The notes beneath the pieces are model-generated. The model ran no database searches. It saw nothing but the letters and a program-made list of their open reading frames with translations, and was not told where the DNA came from. From Paenibacillaceae bacterium GAS479 (GTDB lineage: Bacteria; Bacillota; Bacilli; Paenibacillales; Paenibacillaceae): 64,000 nt of DNA. Shown here one piece after another: positions 26,339-34,750 of the stretch. The stretch is taken from the NCBI GenBank assembly GCA_900105225.1, contig LT629764.1, positions 1,541,501 through 1,605,500 of the forward strand, read 5' to 3'. Both the position numbers and the translations under genes were made by a program. How positions within the stretch are numbered: the first letter of the stretch is position 1; each line of letters starts with the position of its first letter.

Positions 26339-26946
26339 TCAAGACTCCGCCAGCTCGCGACGCTCCTCCATCCACTGCAGTGCATAGGCCAGCACTTCCT
26401 GTCGGCCAGCCTCCGTATGCAGCTCATGCCGAAAGCCGGGCCATTCGCGGTAAGTGCAGCGCCTGCCAGCGCGGGCGGCAAAGCTGCGGCTTGCCCGGCA
26501 AGAGGTAACGCGGTCTGCATCGCCATGCATAAGCAGCAGCGGCACCTTCAATTCATGAGCATGCCGCAGCGCCCAGCGGCCGGCCTGACTCACTCCGCTG
26601 AACGTTCGCAGCGTAATCCGTCCATGGCGCAGCGGGTCCTCGTTATAGCGGCGCAGCATATCCGGGTCGGAGGTACCGCGCATGTTGGCTTGCGGATAAC
26701 GATAATCTCGTCTTATTTTTTCCTGAAGACGCCCCCACAGCAGCGGCAAAGGAGGCGAAGCAGCAGCAAGCTTAAGCCATGGCCCGGCAGCAACAGCTCC
26801 TGCCAGCGGCGGAGCATGTCTAAGCACATAGCTGAGCGTCAAATTCCACCCATGCTATGACTGAATAGAAACTGCGGCACGTCCCCGCAGCTCTTCTTCA
26901 TTTCCTGCGTCAGCAGCTCCACTGGCTCCAGCAATGATCCTTGAAC
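26339..26946 (-). pseudogene. Lysophospholipase (serine hydrolase S33), C-terminal part, split by an insertion
   Basis: This holds the nucleophile elbow SHSMGG and the rest of a monoglyceride-lipase-like alpha/beta hydrolase (LLLMHGDADRVT with the acid, GFRHELHTE with the His). The N-terminal part is at 28413-28652; a TnpB element lies between. There is also a one-base deletion right after SHSMGG (GGAATTTGACG where GGAAATTTGACG would keep the frame), so the gene was damaged twice. The joined frame would read GDCPDY-VQGSLLEPVELL, a natural continuation. Confidence 0.85.
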
Positions 26947-27069
26947 CTCCACACGGATGAATCCGTGGGATTCTTAGCTCGTTTACAGACGCAGGCCGTT
27001 TCCGTTTTGTCCAGCGGCTAAGTTAGGGGCTCGTTCATTAGCCCATCCTAGTCCAGAGCATCTAGCTGA

Positions 27070-28128
27070 CTAGGCTGTTCGACTATGACCATCGAACACA
27101 GGTTGTCGCATGATATTAATCGCTCCAACTCTGTCTCTGTGCGCTTCATATCCACACTCACAACATCGGTACGTTCTATCCTTTGCTTTGTTCCGTTGTT
27201 CGCAGGAAGGGCATGTTTGGGACGTATACGCAGGATCAACTTCCTGCACAGCAATTCCTGCTAACGCCGCCTTATAGCGAATGAACGATTGCAATTGATA
27301 GAAGGACCAGTTGTGCAGATTCGTTGCGTTTTTACGACTTGTTCTTGTCGTTTTGCGAATACCAGCAAGGTTCTCAAGCTTTATGACCCCCACACGTTCC
27401 GCAATCGCCAGATTAACGATTTGGCGGCTGATTTTGTGGTTTTGGTCCCTCATGTACCTGTTTTCCTTATCGCGGGCTTTACGAATGGCAGATAACTTCT
27501 TGAGTTTTCCCAGCTTGCGGCGATTGGAATTGTACTTACGGCGAATATACTTATTCTTTCTGCCGTTGCCGACAAACTTCGTTTTACCCGTAGACGTCAC
27601 GGCAACGGCTGGAACCTTGAGCCCTAAGTCAATGCCCATCGTTTCGGCTCCGTCTTGGCAGGTGACAGGGCGTTCGATCGCTACTTGCACATACCATTTG
27701 CTAGCCTTCTGTACAACACGAAGCAGTCCCAGCTTACTGGATGCAAGCAAAACCTTGTCGCGGTCTGTTACCGTTGCAGGAATGGTGATGCGCTGCACCT
27801 TGCCATCCCTCACAACGGGAAAAGCAACTCCATCGTCCCGAATCGAGTAGTTTTGATTGTTGACATAATAAACACGTTTTTTCAGTACAGGACGTTTCTT
27901 GTCCTTTTTGGATTTCTGGTAGATACTCTTCGCATCACGAATAAGCTGATTCTTAATCGCGGATGGCAGATTCGCTTGCACCGTCTTGGAAGTCAGCCTA
28001 GGGAATGAACCATGTAATTCGGCTTGTTCCGTTAAGCGATTGACGGTGTTGATGTACTCGTTGCCCATTTGTATCAGCAGAGCAGGATTGCTCGGATAAA
28101 TGCGAATCTGAATCGTTATAGGTTGCAC
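27070..28128 (-). CDS. tnpB: TnpB RNA-guided endonuclease
   Basis: 352 residues from GTG 28128, which follows AAGGGGGTGA; an ATG 90 bases upstream has no ribosome site. The RuvC-like triad is complete: Asp167 in GIDLG, Glu252 in KLENL and Asp332 in HRDRVGAINI. The zinc ribbon has both pairs (CPSC at 306-309 and CCEC, Cys322/Cys325). TnpB proteins cut DNA next to a target-adjacent motif using a guide RNA made from the element's right end. Here the guide would start at the right junction inside the lysophospholipase gene. The protein seems intact and could be active. Confidence 0.93.
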   Translation of the reverse strand: MQPITIQIRIYPSNPALLIQMGNEYINTVNRLTEQAELHGSFPRLTSKTVQANLPSAIKNQLIRDAKSIYQKSKKDKKRPVLKKRVYYVNNQNYSIRDDGVAFPVVRDGKVQRITIPATVTDRDKVLLASSKLGLLRVVQKASKWYVQVAIERPVTCQDGAETMGIDLGLKVPAVAVTSTGKTKFVGNGRKNKYIRRKYNSNRRKLGKLKKLSAIRKARDKENRYMRDQNHKISRQIVNLAIAERVGVIKLENLAGIRKTTRTSRKNATNLHNWSFYQLQSFIRYKAALAGIAVQEVDPAYTSQTCPSCEQRNKAKDRTYRCCECGYEAHRDRVGAINIMRQPVFDGHSRTA

Positions 28129-28313
28129 GTTGTTCACCCCCTTGATTTTCTGACCTTCGACAGTACGCTTCATGGTTTCATTCGGGTACGTTCGCTGCGA
28201 GAATCGTGTCCATAGCAAAGGTGGTAGTGAATCAGCTCGTTTTGGTTGTTCTATATCCGTTTTCCATAATTCTATTGTATCCGTTTACTTTATCTCCTGC
28301 AGCAAATAGAATC

Positions 28314-28361
28314 AAAAAAGGCAAGACGATTAAGGTAGGGTGAAACCTCCCTCTCGTCTTG
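28314..28361 (-). terminator. Terminator inside the left end of the TnpB element
   Basis: AAGACGA (28323-28329) pairs with TCGTCTT (28354-28360), with inner GGTAGGGTGAAACCTCCC pairing; A's at 28314-28319 give a T run on the minus strand. It would stop transcription entering from the host gene. Confidence 0.65.
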
Positions 28362-28412
28362 GAGTCTATTCATCCCACGGCTGAAGCCGGGGGCTTTCTA
28401 GCCTCGGATTCT

Positions 28413-28652
28413 GTAATCAGGGCAATCGCCCCTGCTGCCTTCCGTCCGCCCATGACCCCGTTGGTCAAAGCCGAATACGGCATAACCGCGTTCCGTGAAC
28501 CACTCCGCCACATGATCATAAGCGCCGCTATGCTCCCCGAGACCGTGCACGATGCCTACTGCGGCCTTTATCGATTGTTGACCCGGCAGCCAGCGGCGGC
28601 CATAAATGTGGACGCCGTCCTGACAGGTCCACTTTAGCTCCTCGCTTTGCAT
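28413..28652 (-). pseudogene. Lysophospholipase, N-terminal part, split by an insertion
   Basis: About 80 residues with the strand and oxyanion region GIVHGLGEHSGAYDH and FGFDQRGHGRTEG, typical of monoglyceride lipases. AAGGAGTG lies eight bases before the ATG. The frame is cut at GDCPDY by the TnpB element; the rest is at 26339-26946. Confidence 0.88.
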
Positions 28653-28813
28653 TGGCGTGACACTCCTTCCGCCCGTTCATATTCTATTATAGGTATAACC
28701 TCTCTTAAGTGTGAGCAATCGGATAAGCCATTGAGACCGTTATTCAGGAGCTTCTCTTGGAATGCCCTCGACGTTCATGGGATAATGAAATAATTGGGAA
28801 GGGAGTCGAATCT

Positions 28814-29461
28814 ATGACCGTTCTTTTAGTCACCGGTTTTGAGCCCTTCGGGGGAAGCCGGATCAATCCGACCGAGCAGCTAATGGCCTCCATTAAGAAT
28901 GAAAGTTTTGCTGGGGCGGTCATTCATCCGCTGCTATTGCCAGTCAATTTTATAGAATGCGGTGATCGGCTCACTGGAGCTATCGATCGGCTGAAGCCGG
29001 ACGCCGTTATCTGCTGCGGACTCGCTGCAGGGCGAACTTCCGTGACGCCTGAGCGCATCGCCATCAACATCATGGATGTTCCTGCGGAAGCTCTATATGG
29101 TGACAATTCCGGTGTCCGTCCGCAAGATGAGCCGATCATGGACGGAGGCCCGGATGGGCTGTTCTCCACACTTCCTATTCGCCGGATCGTCCAGGAGTTG
29201 AGGCAGGCCGGTATTCCGTCGGCCATATCTGATACGGCAGGCACATTCATTTGCAACAATACTATGTACGCCGCGCTCCACCACATCCAGCAGGACAACT
29301 TGGGTATTCTGGCCGGCTTTGTCCACTTCCCGGCTTCAACAGAGATGGCGCTGGACAAGCCGGGCCTGCCGACGCTTCCCCAGAACTTGCTGCATGAAGC
29401 GCTCTGCATCACCATCCGCGCCACTCTGGAGGAGCTGAAGCGGCGGCGAGCAGCACGATAG
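28814..29461 (+). CDS. pcp: Pyroglutamyl-peptidase I
   Basis: 215 residues, the standard length. It removes N-terminal pyroglutamate from peptides in the cytosol. The family start LVTGFEPFGG, the catalytic Glu80 in TPERIAIN, Cys147 in DTAGTFICN and His171 in GFVHFP are all present. The ATG at 28814 follows GGGAAGGGAG; the longer frame from 28757 has no site. Monocistronic. Confidence 0.95.
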   Translation: MTVLLVTGFEPFGGSRINPTEQLMASIKNESFAGAVIHPLLLPVNFIECGDRLTGAIDRLKPDAVICCGLAAGRTSVTPERIAINIMDVPAEALYGDNSGVRPQDEPIMDGGPDGLFSTLPIRRIVQELRQAGIPSAISDTAGTFICNNTMYAALHHIQQDNLGILAGFVHFPASTEMALDKPGLPTLPQNLLHEALCITIRATLEELKRRRAAR

Positions 29462-29559
29462 CCGAGAGGAAACTCGCTTCCCTCATTATATAAAGATACC
29501 GTTGACGCGACACCGCTTCATCGTGGTAGAATAAGGATTACTTTGCACGGAGGTGTCTC

Positions 29560-30114
29560 ATGGATACGATGGTACTTCGAGTTGCCCGCAACCTCAAGAG
29601 AATCCGCAAATCCAGAGGCCATAGTCTCGACAAGCTGTCGGAGCTGACCAGCGTCAGCAAGACGATGCTAGCGCAGATCGAGCGTGCGGACTCCAATCCG
29701 ACCATTACGGTGTTATGGAAAATTGCCAGCGGTCTGCGGGTGTCCGTCACCGATCTCATTGAGGAGGATCGCTCCTTTGTATCGCTTATCCGCTCTGCGG
29801 ATGTCAGTCCGATTGCTACTGATGATGGGCGTTATGTGAGCTATCCGCTGTTCCCTTATACCGACGAATCTCGTTTTGAAATTTACCGTGTCCTCATGCA
29901 ACCGGGCTGCGCTTATGAAGCCGAGCCTCATCATGAGGGCGTTGAGGAACATGTCACCGTCACCAAAGGCATGCTGCGCTTACGCGTTGGCAGTGAATGG
30001 TACACCGCCTCTTGCGGCGATGCCATTCGTTTCAGTGCTGACCAATCCCATGCCTATCACAACGAGACCGAAGAAGAAATCGAGCTGCAAAGCGTCATTC
30101 GTTATCCGTTCTAG
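29560..30114 (+). CDS. XRE-family regulator with C-terminal cupin domain
   Basis: 184 residues. The helix-turn-helix is at about 8-62 (LKRIRKSRGHSLDKLSELT, SVSKTMLAQIERADSNPT by its core KTMLAQIERADSNP), followed by a cupin domain (about 105-180) with PHHEGVEEHVTVTKG and a second His in QSHAYHN. Such proteins sense a small molecule in the cupin and often control a neighbouring catabolic gene. It lies 145 bases upstream of tdh-kbl on the same strand with its own terminator, so control of threonine breakdown is possible. GGAGG precedes the ATG. Confidence 0.88.
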   Translation: MDTMVLRVARNLKRIRKSRGHSLDKLSELTSVSKTMLAQIERADSNPTITVLWKIASGLRVSVTDLIEEDRSFVSLIRSADVSPIATDDGRYVSYPLFPYTDESRFEIYRVLMQPGCAYEAEPHHEGVEEHVTVTKGMLRLRVGSEWYTASCGDAIRFSADQSHAYHNETEEEIELQSVIRYPF

Positions 30115-30128
30115 AATCAGTCCAATTT

Positions 30129-30153
30129 GAGGTCCCTCCGGGGCCTCTTTTTG
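30129..30153 (+). terminator. Terminator after the XRE-cupin gene
   Basis: GAGGTCCC-TCC-GGGGCCTC followed by TTTTT. Confidence 0.85.
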
Positions 30154-30156
30154 TTG

Positions 30157-30231
30157 TTTACAAAACCACTCTCGCTAATATAATATTACATACACAAGCG
30201 TTCTTTATAGTGAACATATATTCGTTATAAT
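30157..30231 (+). promoter_or_regulatory. Two possible promoters of tdh-kbl and a palindrome
   Basis: TTTACA (30157-30162), 16 bases, TATAAT (30179-30184); and TTTATA (30204-30209), 16 bases, TATAAT (30226-30231). The spacer of the second holds GAACATATATTC (30212-30223), an imperfect dyad close to a LexA-type box or a site for the upstream regulator. Confidence 0.55.
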
Positions 30232-30259
30232 GTATAACTTCTCAAAAGGAGAATTCGGC

Positions 30260-31303
30260 ATGTCTACCAGAATGACTGGCCTCGTGAAGGCTGAACGCAA
30301 GGCAGGAGCCGTGTTGATGGAGCTCCCAATACCCGCGATTGCCTCAGATGAGGTGCGGATCCGCGTCAAAGCAAGCTCGATTTGCGGCACGGATATGCAT
30401 ATTTATCACTGGGACGAATGGGCGGAGCAAAATGTAATCACGCCAAACGTGTTCGGCCACGAGTTCGCGGGCGTCGTAGATGAGGTTGGCAGCGCTGTCA
30501 GAGGCATCCTTCCCGGGGATCATGTATCGGCCGAGGGCCATATCGTATGCGGCACTTGCAAGCAATGCCGCTCCGGCAACGCCCATGTCTGCCCCAATAC
30601 GCGCAGCTTTGGCATTAGTGCTCCGGGTTGTTTTGCCGACTACGCCGTAACCAAGGCGGTCAACATTATTCATAACGATCCCTCCATGCCGCATGAGCTA
30701 GCTTGTCTGCAGGACCCGCTCGGCAATGCGGTTCATACGGTGCTCTCCGGCGATATCGTCGGTCGTTCTGTAGCTGTGATTGGCTGCGGCCCGATCGGCC
30801 TCATGGCAATTCAGGTCGCCAAAGCCGTTGGAGCTGGACGCATTATCGCAGTTGATTTGCATGATTATCGACTCGGCATGGCCGCTTCCCTTGGCGCCGA
30901 CGAATGTGTGAAACCTACTTCTGGCAAAGACATGGCCGCCGAGCTACGACGCCTTACGGGAGGAGCAGGCATCGAGGTTGGCCTGGAAATGTCCGGAAGC
31001 CCTCAAGCGATCAACAGTTTGTTGGAAGCGATGTCAAACGCTGGACGCGTTTCCCTGCTGGGTATCCCCTCCAAGGCAGTGCCTATCGATTTGGGACGCC
31101 ATATTATTTTCAAAGGGCTGCAGGTATATGGCATCACAGGAAGAAGAATGTACCAAACCTGGCATCAGATCAAAGGGCTGCTGGACGCCGGACGAATCGA
31201 CCTATCGTCGCTGGTTGACCACACATTCACACTCGACCGTTACGAGGAAGCATTCGAGCTGATGAGCTCAGGGCAATGCGCTAAAATTGTGTTTAAGCAT
31301 TAG
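30260..31303 (+). CDS. tdh: L-threonine 3-dehydrogenase
   Basis: 347 residues. It oxidises threonine to 2-amino-3-ketobutyrate with NAD. Zinc alcohol dehydrogenase features are clear: SSICGTDMHIYHWDEW (catalytic zinc Cys and the Tdh-specific HIY-W-EW), GHEFAG, the structural zinc cysteines in HIVCGTCKQCRSGNAHVCP, and the NAD fold VIGCGPIGLMAIQVA. AAAGGAGA eight bases before ATG 30260 fixes the start; 30230 is too early. Eighteen bases separate it from kbl, its pathway partner. Confidence 0.96.
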   Translation: MSTRMTGLVKAERKAGAVLMELPIPAIASDEVRIRVKASSICGTDMHIYHWDEWAEQNVITPNVFGHEFAGVVDEVGSAVRGILPGDHVSAEGHIVCGTCKQCRSGNAHVCPNTRSFGISAPGCFADYAVTKAVNIIHNDPSMPHELACLQDPLGNAVHTVLSGDIVGRSVAVIGCGPIGLMAIQVAKAVGAGRIIAVDLHDYRLGMAASLGADECVKPTSGKDMAAELRRLTGGAGIEVGLEMSGSPQAINSLLEAMSNAGRVSLLGIPSKAVPIDLGRHIIFKGLQVYGITGRRMYQTWHQIKGLLDAGRIDLSSLVDHTFTLDRYEEAFELMSSGQCAKIVFKH

Positions 31304-31321
31304 GTAGAGGGAGTGGATCGC

Positions 31322-32497
31322 ATGGCAGGATTGGAGAGGCTCAGCGAAGAGCTGGAGCAGTTGAAGCAGCAGGGGCGGTACCGATTGCCCGCCATATGGG
31401 AAAGTGGCTCGGGATCATGGATGGAAATGGGCGGACGGCGCGTGCTGCAGATGGCGTCGAACAACTATCTCGGCTTGACCGACCACCCCCGACTGAAACA
31501 AGCAGCCATTGAAGCTACGCAAAAATACGGCGTTGGAGCTGGATCCGTCCGAACAATCTCCGGTACGATGGACATTCACGATCAGCTGGAGCAAGAGCTC
31601 GCCGCATTCAAAGGAACGGAAGCCACGCTCGTGTTCCAGTCCGGTTTTACGACTAATCAGGGCGTCTTCGGTACGCTGCTCGGCGCGGAAGACGTCGTCA
31701 TCAGCGACGAACTGAACCATGCCAGCATCATCGACGGCATTCGGTTGACCAAGGCTGCGCGCCGGATTTACAAGCATAAAGATATGGATAGCCTGGAAGA
31801 AGCGCTGCGTGGTGCGTCCAGTTATCGGTCACGCTTCATCGTCACCGACGGCGTGTTCAGCATGGACGGCGACATCGCGCCAATGCCGCAGATCGTAGAG
31901 CTGGCGGAGCGTTACGATGCCATTGTCTGCATCGACGATGCACATGCCAGCGGTGTACTTGGCCATTGCGGCAAAGGTACAACGGATCATTTTGGCCTGC
32001 ACGGCCGGGTGCATATCCAGATCGGCACGCTGTCCAAAGCCGTCGGTGTAGTCGGCGGGTACGTTGCCGGCAGCCGCGAGCTGAAGGAATATCTCATCCA
32101 CAAAGCGCGCCCGTTCCTGTTCAGCACCTCCCAGACACCGGCCGTCGCTGCCAGCTGTCTGGAAGCAATTCGTGTGCTGCGGACAAGTCCCGAGCTCGGC
32201 GAGCGGATGTGGGCATCAGCGAATGCTTTCCGTTCGCAGCTGCAAGCGGACGGCTTCGACACCGGCGCCAGCGAAACGCCGATCATCCCAATCGTTATCG
32301 GCGATTCCGCCCGGACGATGGCTTTTTCAGCAAGGCTGCTTGAGGAAGGCGTATTCGCTCCCGGCATCGTCTTCCCGACGGTCGCCGCCGACAAAGGCCG
32401 CGTACGCTTCATCATCACGGCTTCGCACACGGCCGATGACCTGGAATTCGCACGCCAAGCGCTGCTCAAAGTCGGACGCGAGTTCGGCTTGGTGTAA
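31322..32497 (+). CDS. kbl: Glycine C-acetyltransferase (2-amino-3-ketobutyrate CoA ligase)
   Basis: 391 residues, a PLP enzyme of the alpha-oxoamine synthase family. It splits aminoketobutyrate with CoA into glycine and acetyl-CoA. Seen are SNNYLGLTDHPRL, GVGAGSVRTISGT, FQSGFTTNQG, DDAHASGVLG and the PLP lysine in GTLSKAVGVVGGY. The ATG at 31322 follows GAGGGAG; a GTG at 31313 overlaps that site. Second gene of the tdh-kbl operon. AONS (BioF) is the close relative, but the tdh link favours Kbl. Confidence 0.95.
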   Translation: MAGLERLSEELEQLKQQGRYRLPAIWESGSGSWMEMGGRRVLQMASNNYLGLTDHPRLKQAAIEATQKYGVGAGSVRTISGTMDIHDQLEQELAAFKGTEATLVFQSGFTTNQGVFGTLLGAEDVVISDELNHASIIDGIRLTKAARRIYKHKDMDSLEEALRGASSYRSRFIVTDGVFSMDGDIAPMPQIVELAERYDAIVCIDDAHASGVLGHCGKGTTDHFGLHGRVHIQIGTLSKAVGVVGGYVAGSRELKEYLIHKARPFLFSTSQTPAVAASCLEAIRVLRTSPELGERMWASANAFRSQLQADGFDTGASETPIIPIVIGDSARTMAFSARLLEEGVFAPGIVFPTVAADKGRVRFIITASHTADDLEFARQALLKVGREFGLV

Positions 32498-32653
32498 TGC
32501 GTTTGCCGTGCGGGTGCGATCTAGTGCGATAACGCAAGGAGCATAAAAATGCACCAATGCATATAAGCGCACCAGTACATCTGCACACCGCTACATCCGC
32601 GCTTCATAATAGATTTCCGCTGATCGGCAGGAATTGCAACCTTCTAAACAAAG

Positions 32654-32699
32654 AAAAGGTGTCCTCGTCATGTTCCAACGACGATTGGACACCTTTTTT
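32654..32699 (+). terminator. Terminator of the tdh-kbl operon
   Basis: AAAAGGTGTCC pairs with GGACACCTTTTTT, with inner TCGTC/GACGA. Confidence 0.93.
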
Positions 32700-33164
32700 C
32701 TAGTTCTACTGCTCAATTCCAGTAGCATTTCCTATTTGGTTCCCTCTCGTACGACTACGGTCGAGAAGTCATTAATATACGGTGAATTATAAATTGTTGT
32801 TCTTCGGAAGCGTGTATGTGCGTTCAAAATGATCGTTCGCAATCGAATGATCCAGGTCCAGGTTGATTTAGAGAGAGTATTGCCTGGTGATTTCCGTGTG
32901 TCTAGTGATTTTCGTCTGCCAGAAGAAGCGGAAGGCAACGATTTGGAATGGCTTTGGAGGTGAAATCGCTGTGAGGAGTTGCTCTTCCGTTTGCGTTCCT
33001 CGACGTTAAGGTGAATCTCGTATTTTTGTTCACGTGATGTCCTCCCAAACTAGGAAAAGCCCAAAGACAAGGCATTCTCTTTTCCATAACAAATAAAGAA
33101 TAGAAAAAAAAAATTAATCTATATTGCGTAATGTAACGTAATATATTATTATGAATTTACTACT

Positions 33165-33206
33165 TAATGAGCTTCAAGTTGTGGGGTACAAATTGAAAGC
33201 TCATTA
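33165..33206 (+). promoter_or_regulatory. Hairpin in the leader of the 33271 gene
   Basis: TTAATGAGCTTCAA pairs with TTGAAAGCTCATTA; inner TTGT/ACAAA also pair. No T run follows. It lies 65 bases before the start codon, downstream of an AT-rich promoter-like stretch. Confidence 0.45.
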
Positions 33207-33270
33207 TCCCTAAGTAGCCTCTACTATGCATGTTAGCAGAAAACTCATATTCCAAGAGGAGTGTTGAATA

Positions 33271-33906
33271 ATGGCAGATTACGCATACCGGAAAATCGAA
33301 TCAAACACGGGGTATCGCAAAATTGAAGCGACCATTACCCTTCCGACTATCTCTGATCTTAGTGATGTGGCCAGCGGTGACTCACTTTATAATTACCTAG
33401 GTATGAACGGCCCTGGCTTCGATTTTGAGTTCGGTTTCGGATTTGACCCATCTGCCGGTCTGGACGACGAATTTGGGGTGTATCGAAGTATGGTTGTTGG
33501 TAGCACCAAAGATTGGGCCTACACAACGCTAAGAGCGAGTGCAGGTTCAACCTATCGGTTGATGATCGCTGCGGAAAATGGAAAAGCGAAATGTTACGTT
33601 TACGACGCAAACAACAATGAAATTTTTCAGCAGGATTTCAATGTCAGCCCGATGAAGCTTAACGGCTCTAATCAACGGGTACGTCGAGTTAGCGCTTTGA
33701 ACTGCGCTGACGATGCGGCAGCTGCAGTAACTGACAACCGCTGGACATCGACGTTAGTTGCAACGTCTACCAGTAATGCTAATGCAACCAGCTCCAATTG
33801 CACGGCATCAAATGTGACCGATCCTAGCGGTAACCAGTCTTCCTGGGTCTCGGTAACTACTTACAATTCGTACTACAACGAAAATATCAACTTGGATATT
33901 CGTTAA
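33271..33906 (+). CDS. Beta-rich protein of unknown function
   Basis: 211 residues, no signal peptide. I do not recognise the family. It opens with a doubled motif (YAYRKIESNTG-YRKIEATITLP) and then has strand-like stretches with WAYTTLRASAGSTYRLMIAA and CYVYDANNNEIF, a plan also seen in the secreted pseudogene at 25080-26134 (YYGFD / KKWLPFIRN). The end is Thr/Ser/Asn-rich (TSTSNANATSSN). GAGGAGTG lies eight bases before the ATG. Its own promoter region with a hairpin and a strong terminator mark it as a single-gene unit. Possibly an unconventional exported or spore-associated protein; that is a guess. Confidence 0.6.
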   Translation: MADYAYRKIESNTGYRKIEATITLPTISDLSDVASGDSLYNYLGMNGPGFDFEFGFGFDPSAGLDDEFGVYRSMVVGSTKDWAYTTLRASAGSTYRLMIAAENGKAKCYVYDANNNEIFQQDFNVSPMKLNGSNQRVRRVSALNCADDAAAAVTDNRWTSTLVATSTSNANATSSNCTASNVTDPSGNQSSWVSVTTYNSYYNENINLDIR

Positions 33907-33918
33907 GCGAGTTTTCAG

Positions 33919-33960
33919 AGAAGAAATGCCCTTTGTTTAGAAACAAAGGGCATTTCTTCT
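33919..33960. terminator. Two-way terminator
   Basis: AGAAGAAATGCCCTTTGTTT pairs with AAACAAAGGGCATTTCTTCT, serving the converging genes at 33271 and 33962. Confidence 0.92.
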
Positions 33961-33961
33961 A

Positions 33962-34750
33962 CTATTGCGAGATAGCGTCTAATTTTTTAGAAATATCTTC
34001 TAGTTTGGTTTCGGCGTTATCTTCGAGAATGATGTTATGCTGCATACTTTTATACTCCATTAATTTGGTGGCATCAGAGATGAGACTGTAAATATTGGCT
34101 AGCTCTGAATCGTTTTTAATTTGGGAAGAATACATTCTCTCCAATACTTTTTTATTCATAAGTACAGCTGTCTTTGAAGCACCTACTTCATTCAGTTTTT
34201 GATTGACCCATTTATTGAATTCCTCGGTTTCCAATTCCCCATCTGGATTATTATAGGTTGCGGTTGCCCATTGAACAAAAGTTCGGATTGATTGTGCGGA
34301 ATCCTGTACTAATTGATCCAATTCTACAATTAAAACTTCTTTTGATTTAACATCCCATAATACGTTTGCATTTAAAGACTCTGAAATAACACGGATTGGG
34401 ACCATGACTCTTCCTCTAACAATTTGAGGCGCAACATCGGTCGTTACTTTTTTTCCATTTATAACAAGTTGTATCTTCCGTGGGGAAGGCGTAACGTTTC
34501 CGTCCCCTTTACTCGGGTTGATAATGACAGCATTATTTACTCGATCCCACTTTACCGTATGTCCTAATTGCTCTGAAATAATACGAATCGGAACAAGTAC
34601 CCGATTATTTACCAACTTGGAAGGAACATCAGAATTTATGGTTTTGCTGTTAAATTTAAGAACCGGATTACTGCCCGCCAGTGCAACAGATTGAAAAAAG
34701 ATACTGATGAAAACTGCAACCATAAAGAATTTTACAAAAAGAGATTTCAT
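33962..34750 (-). CDS. Secreted copper amine oxidase N-terminal-domain protein
   Basis: 262 residues. The signal peptide ends near 26 (SVALAGSNP). Two CuAO-N1 type repeats follow: NNRVLVPIRIISEQLGHTVKWD and GRVMVPIRVISESLNANVLWD (cores VPIRIISEQLG and VPIRVISESLN). The last 120 residues are helical and charged. These stalk domains are common in Paenibacillus cell-surface proteins; they do not imply an oxidase. AGGAGG lies directly before an ATG at 34759, so the real start is the ATG at 34750, nine bases on. Confidence 0.82.
   Translation of the reverse strand: MKSLFVKFFMVAVFISIFFQSVALAGSNPVLKFNSKTINSDVPSKLVNNRVLVPIRIISEQLGHTVKWDRVNNAVIINPSKGDGNVTPSPRKIQLVINGKKVTTDVAPQIVRGRVMVPIRVISESLNANVLWDVKSKEVLIVELDQLVQDSAQSIRTFVQWATATYNNPDGELETEEFNKWVNQKLNEVGASKTAVLMNKKVLERMYSSQIKNDSELANIYSLISDATKLMEYKSMQHNIILEDNAETKLEDISKKLDAISQ

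Larger units (their letters stand above)
26947..28412 (-). mobile_element. IS200/IS605-superfamily element with tnpB only (IS1341 type)
   Basis: About 1466 bases. The left end lies right after the target TTAC (minus strand 28416-28413) and carries a subterminal hairpin (CCCACGGCTGAAGCCGGGGG at 28374-28393). The right end carries CCACACGGATGAATCCGTGGG (26949-26969). There is no tnpA, so the element needs a transposase from elsewhere. No target duplication is seen, as expected for this superfamily. Removing it restores the lysophospholipase frame across the junction. Ends are good to a few bases. Confidence 0.85.
32498..33270. other. Gap between kbl and the next gene; possible gene relic
   Basis: Besides the kbl terminator, a minus-strand frame ends at 32732 and is open back to about 33060 (EQKYEIHLNVEERKRKS, then SGRRKSLDTRKSPG). 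GGGAGG near 33050 would suit it but no start codon in frame follows; the start in the other frame (GTG) meets a stop after 43 codons. It looks like a decayed or frameshifted gene of about 110 residues. Confidence 0.35.

Noticed and set aside
32732-33087. Small minus-strand gene before 33271
   Set aside because: Two overlapping frames share the region, the better-looking one has no start codon after its ribosome-like site. Kept only as a possible relic.
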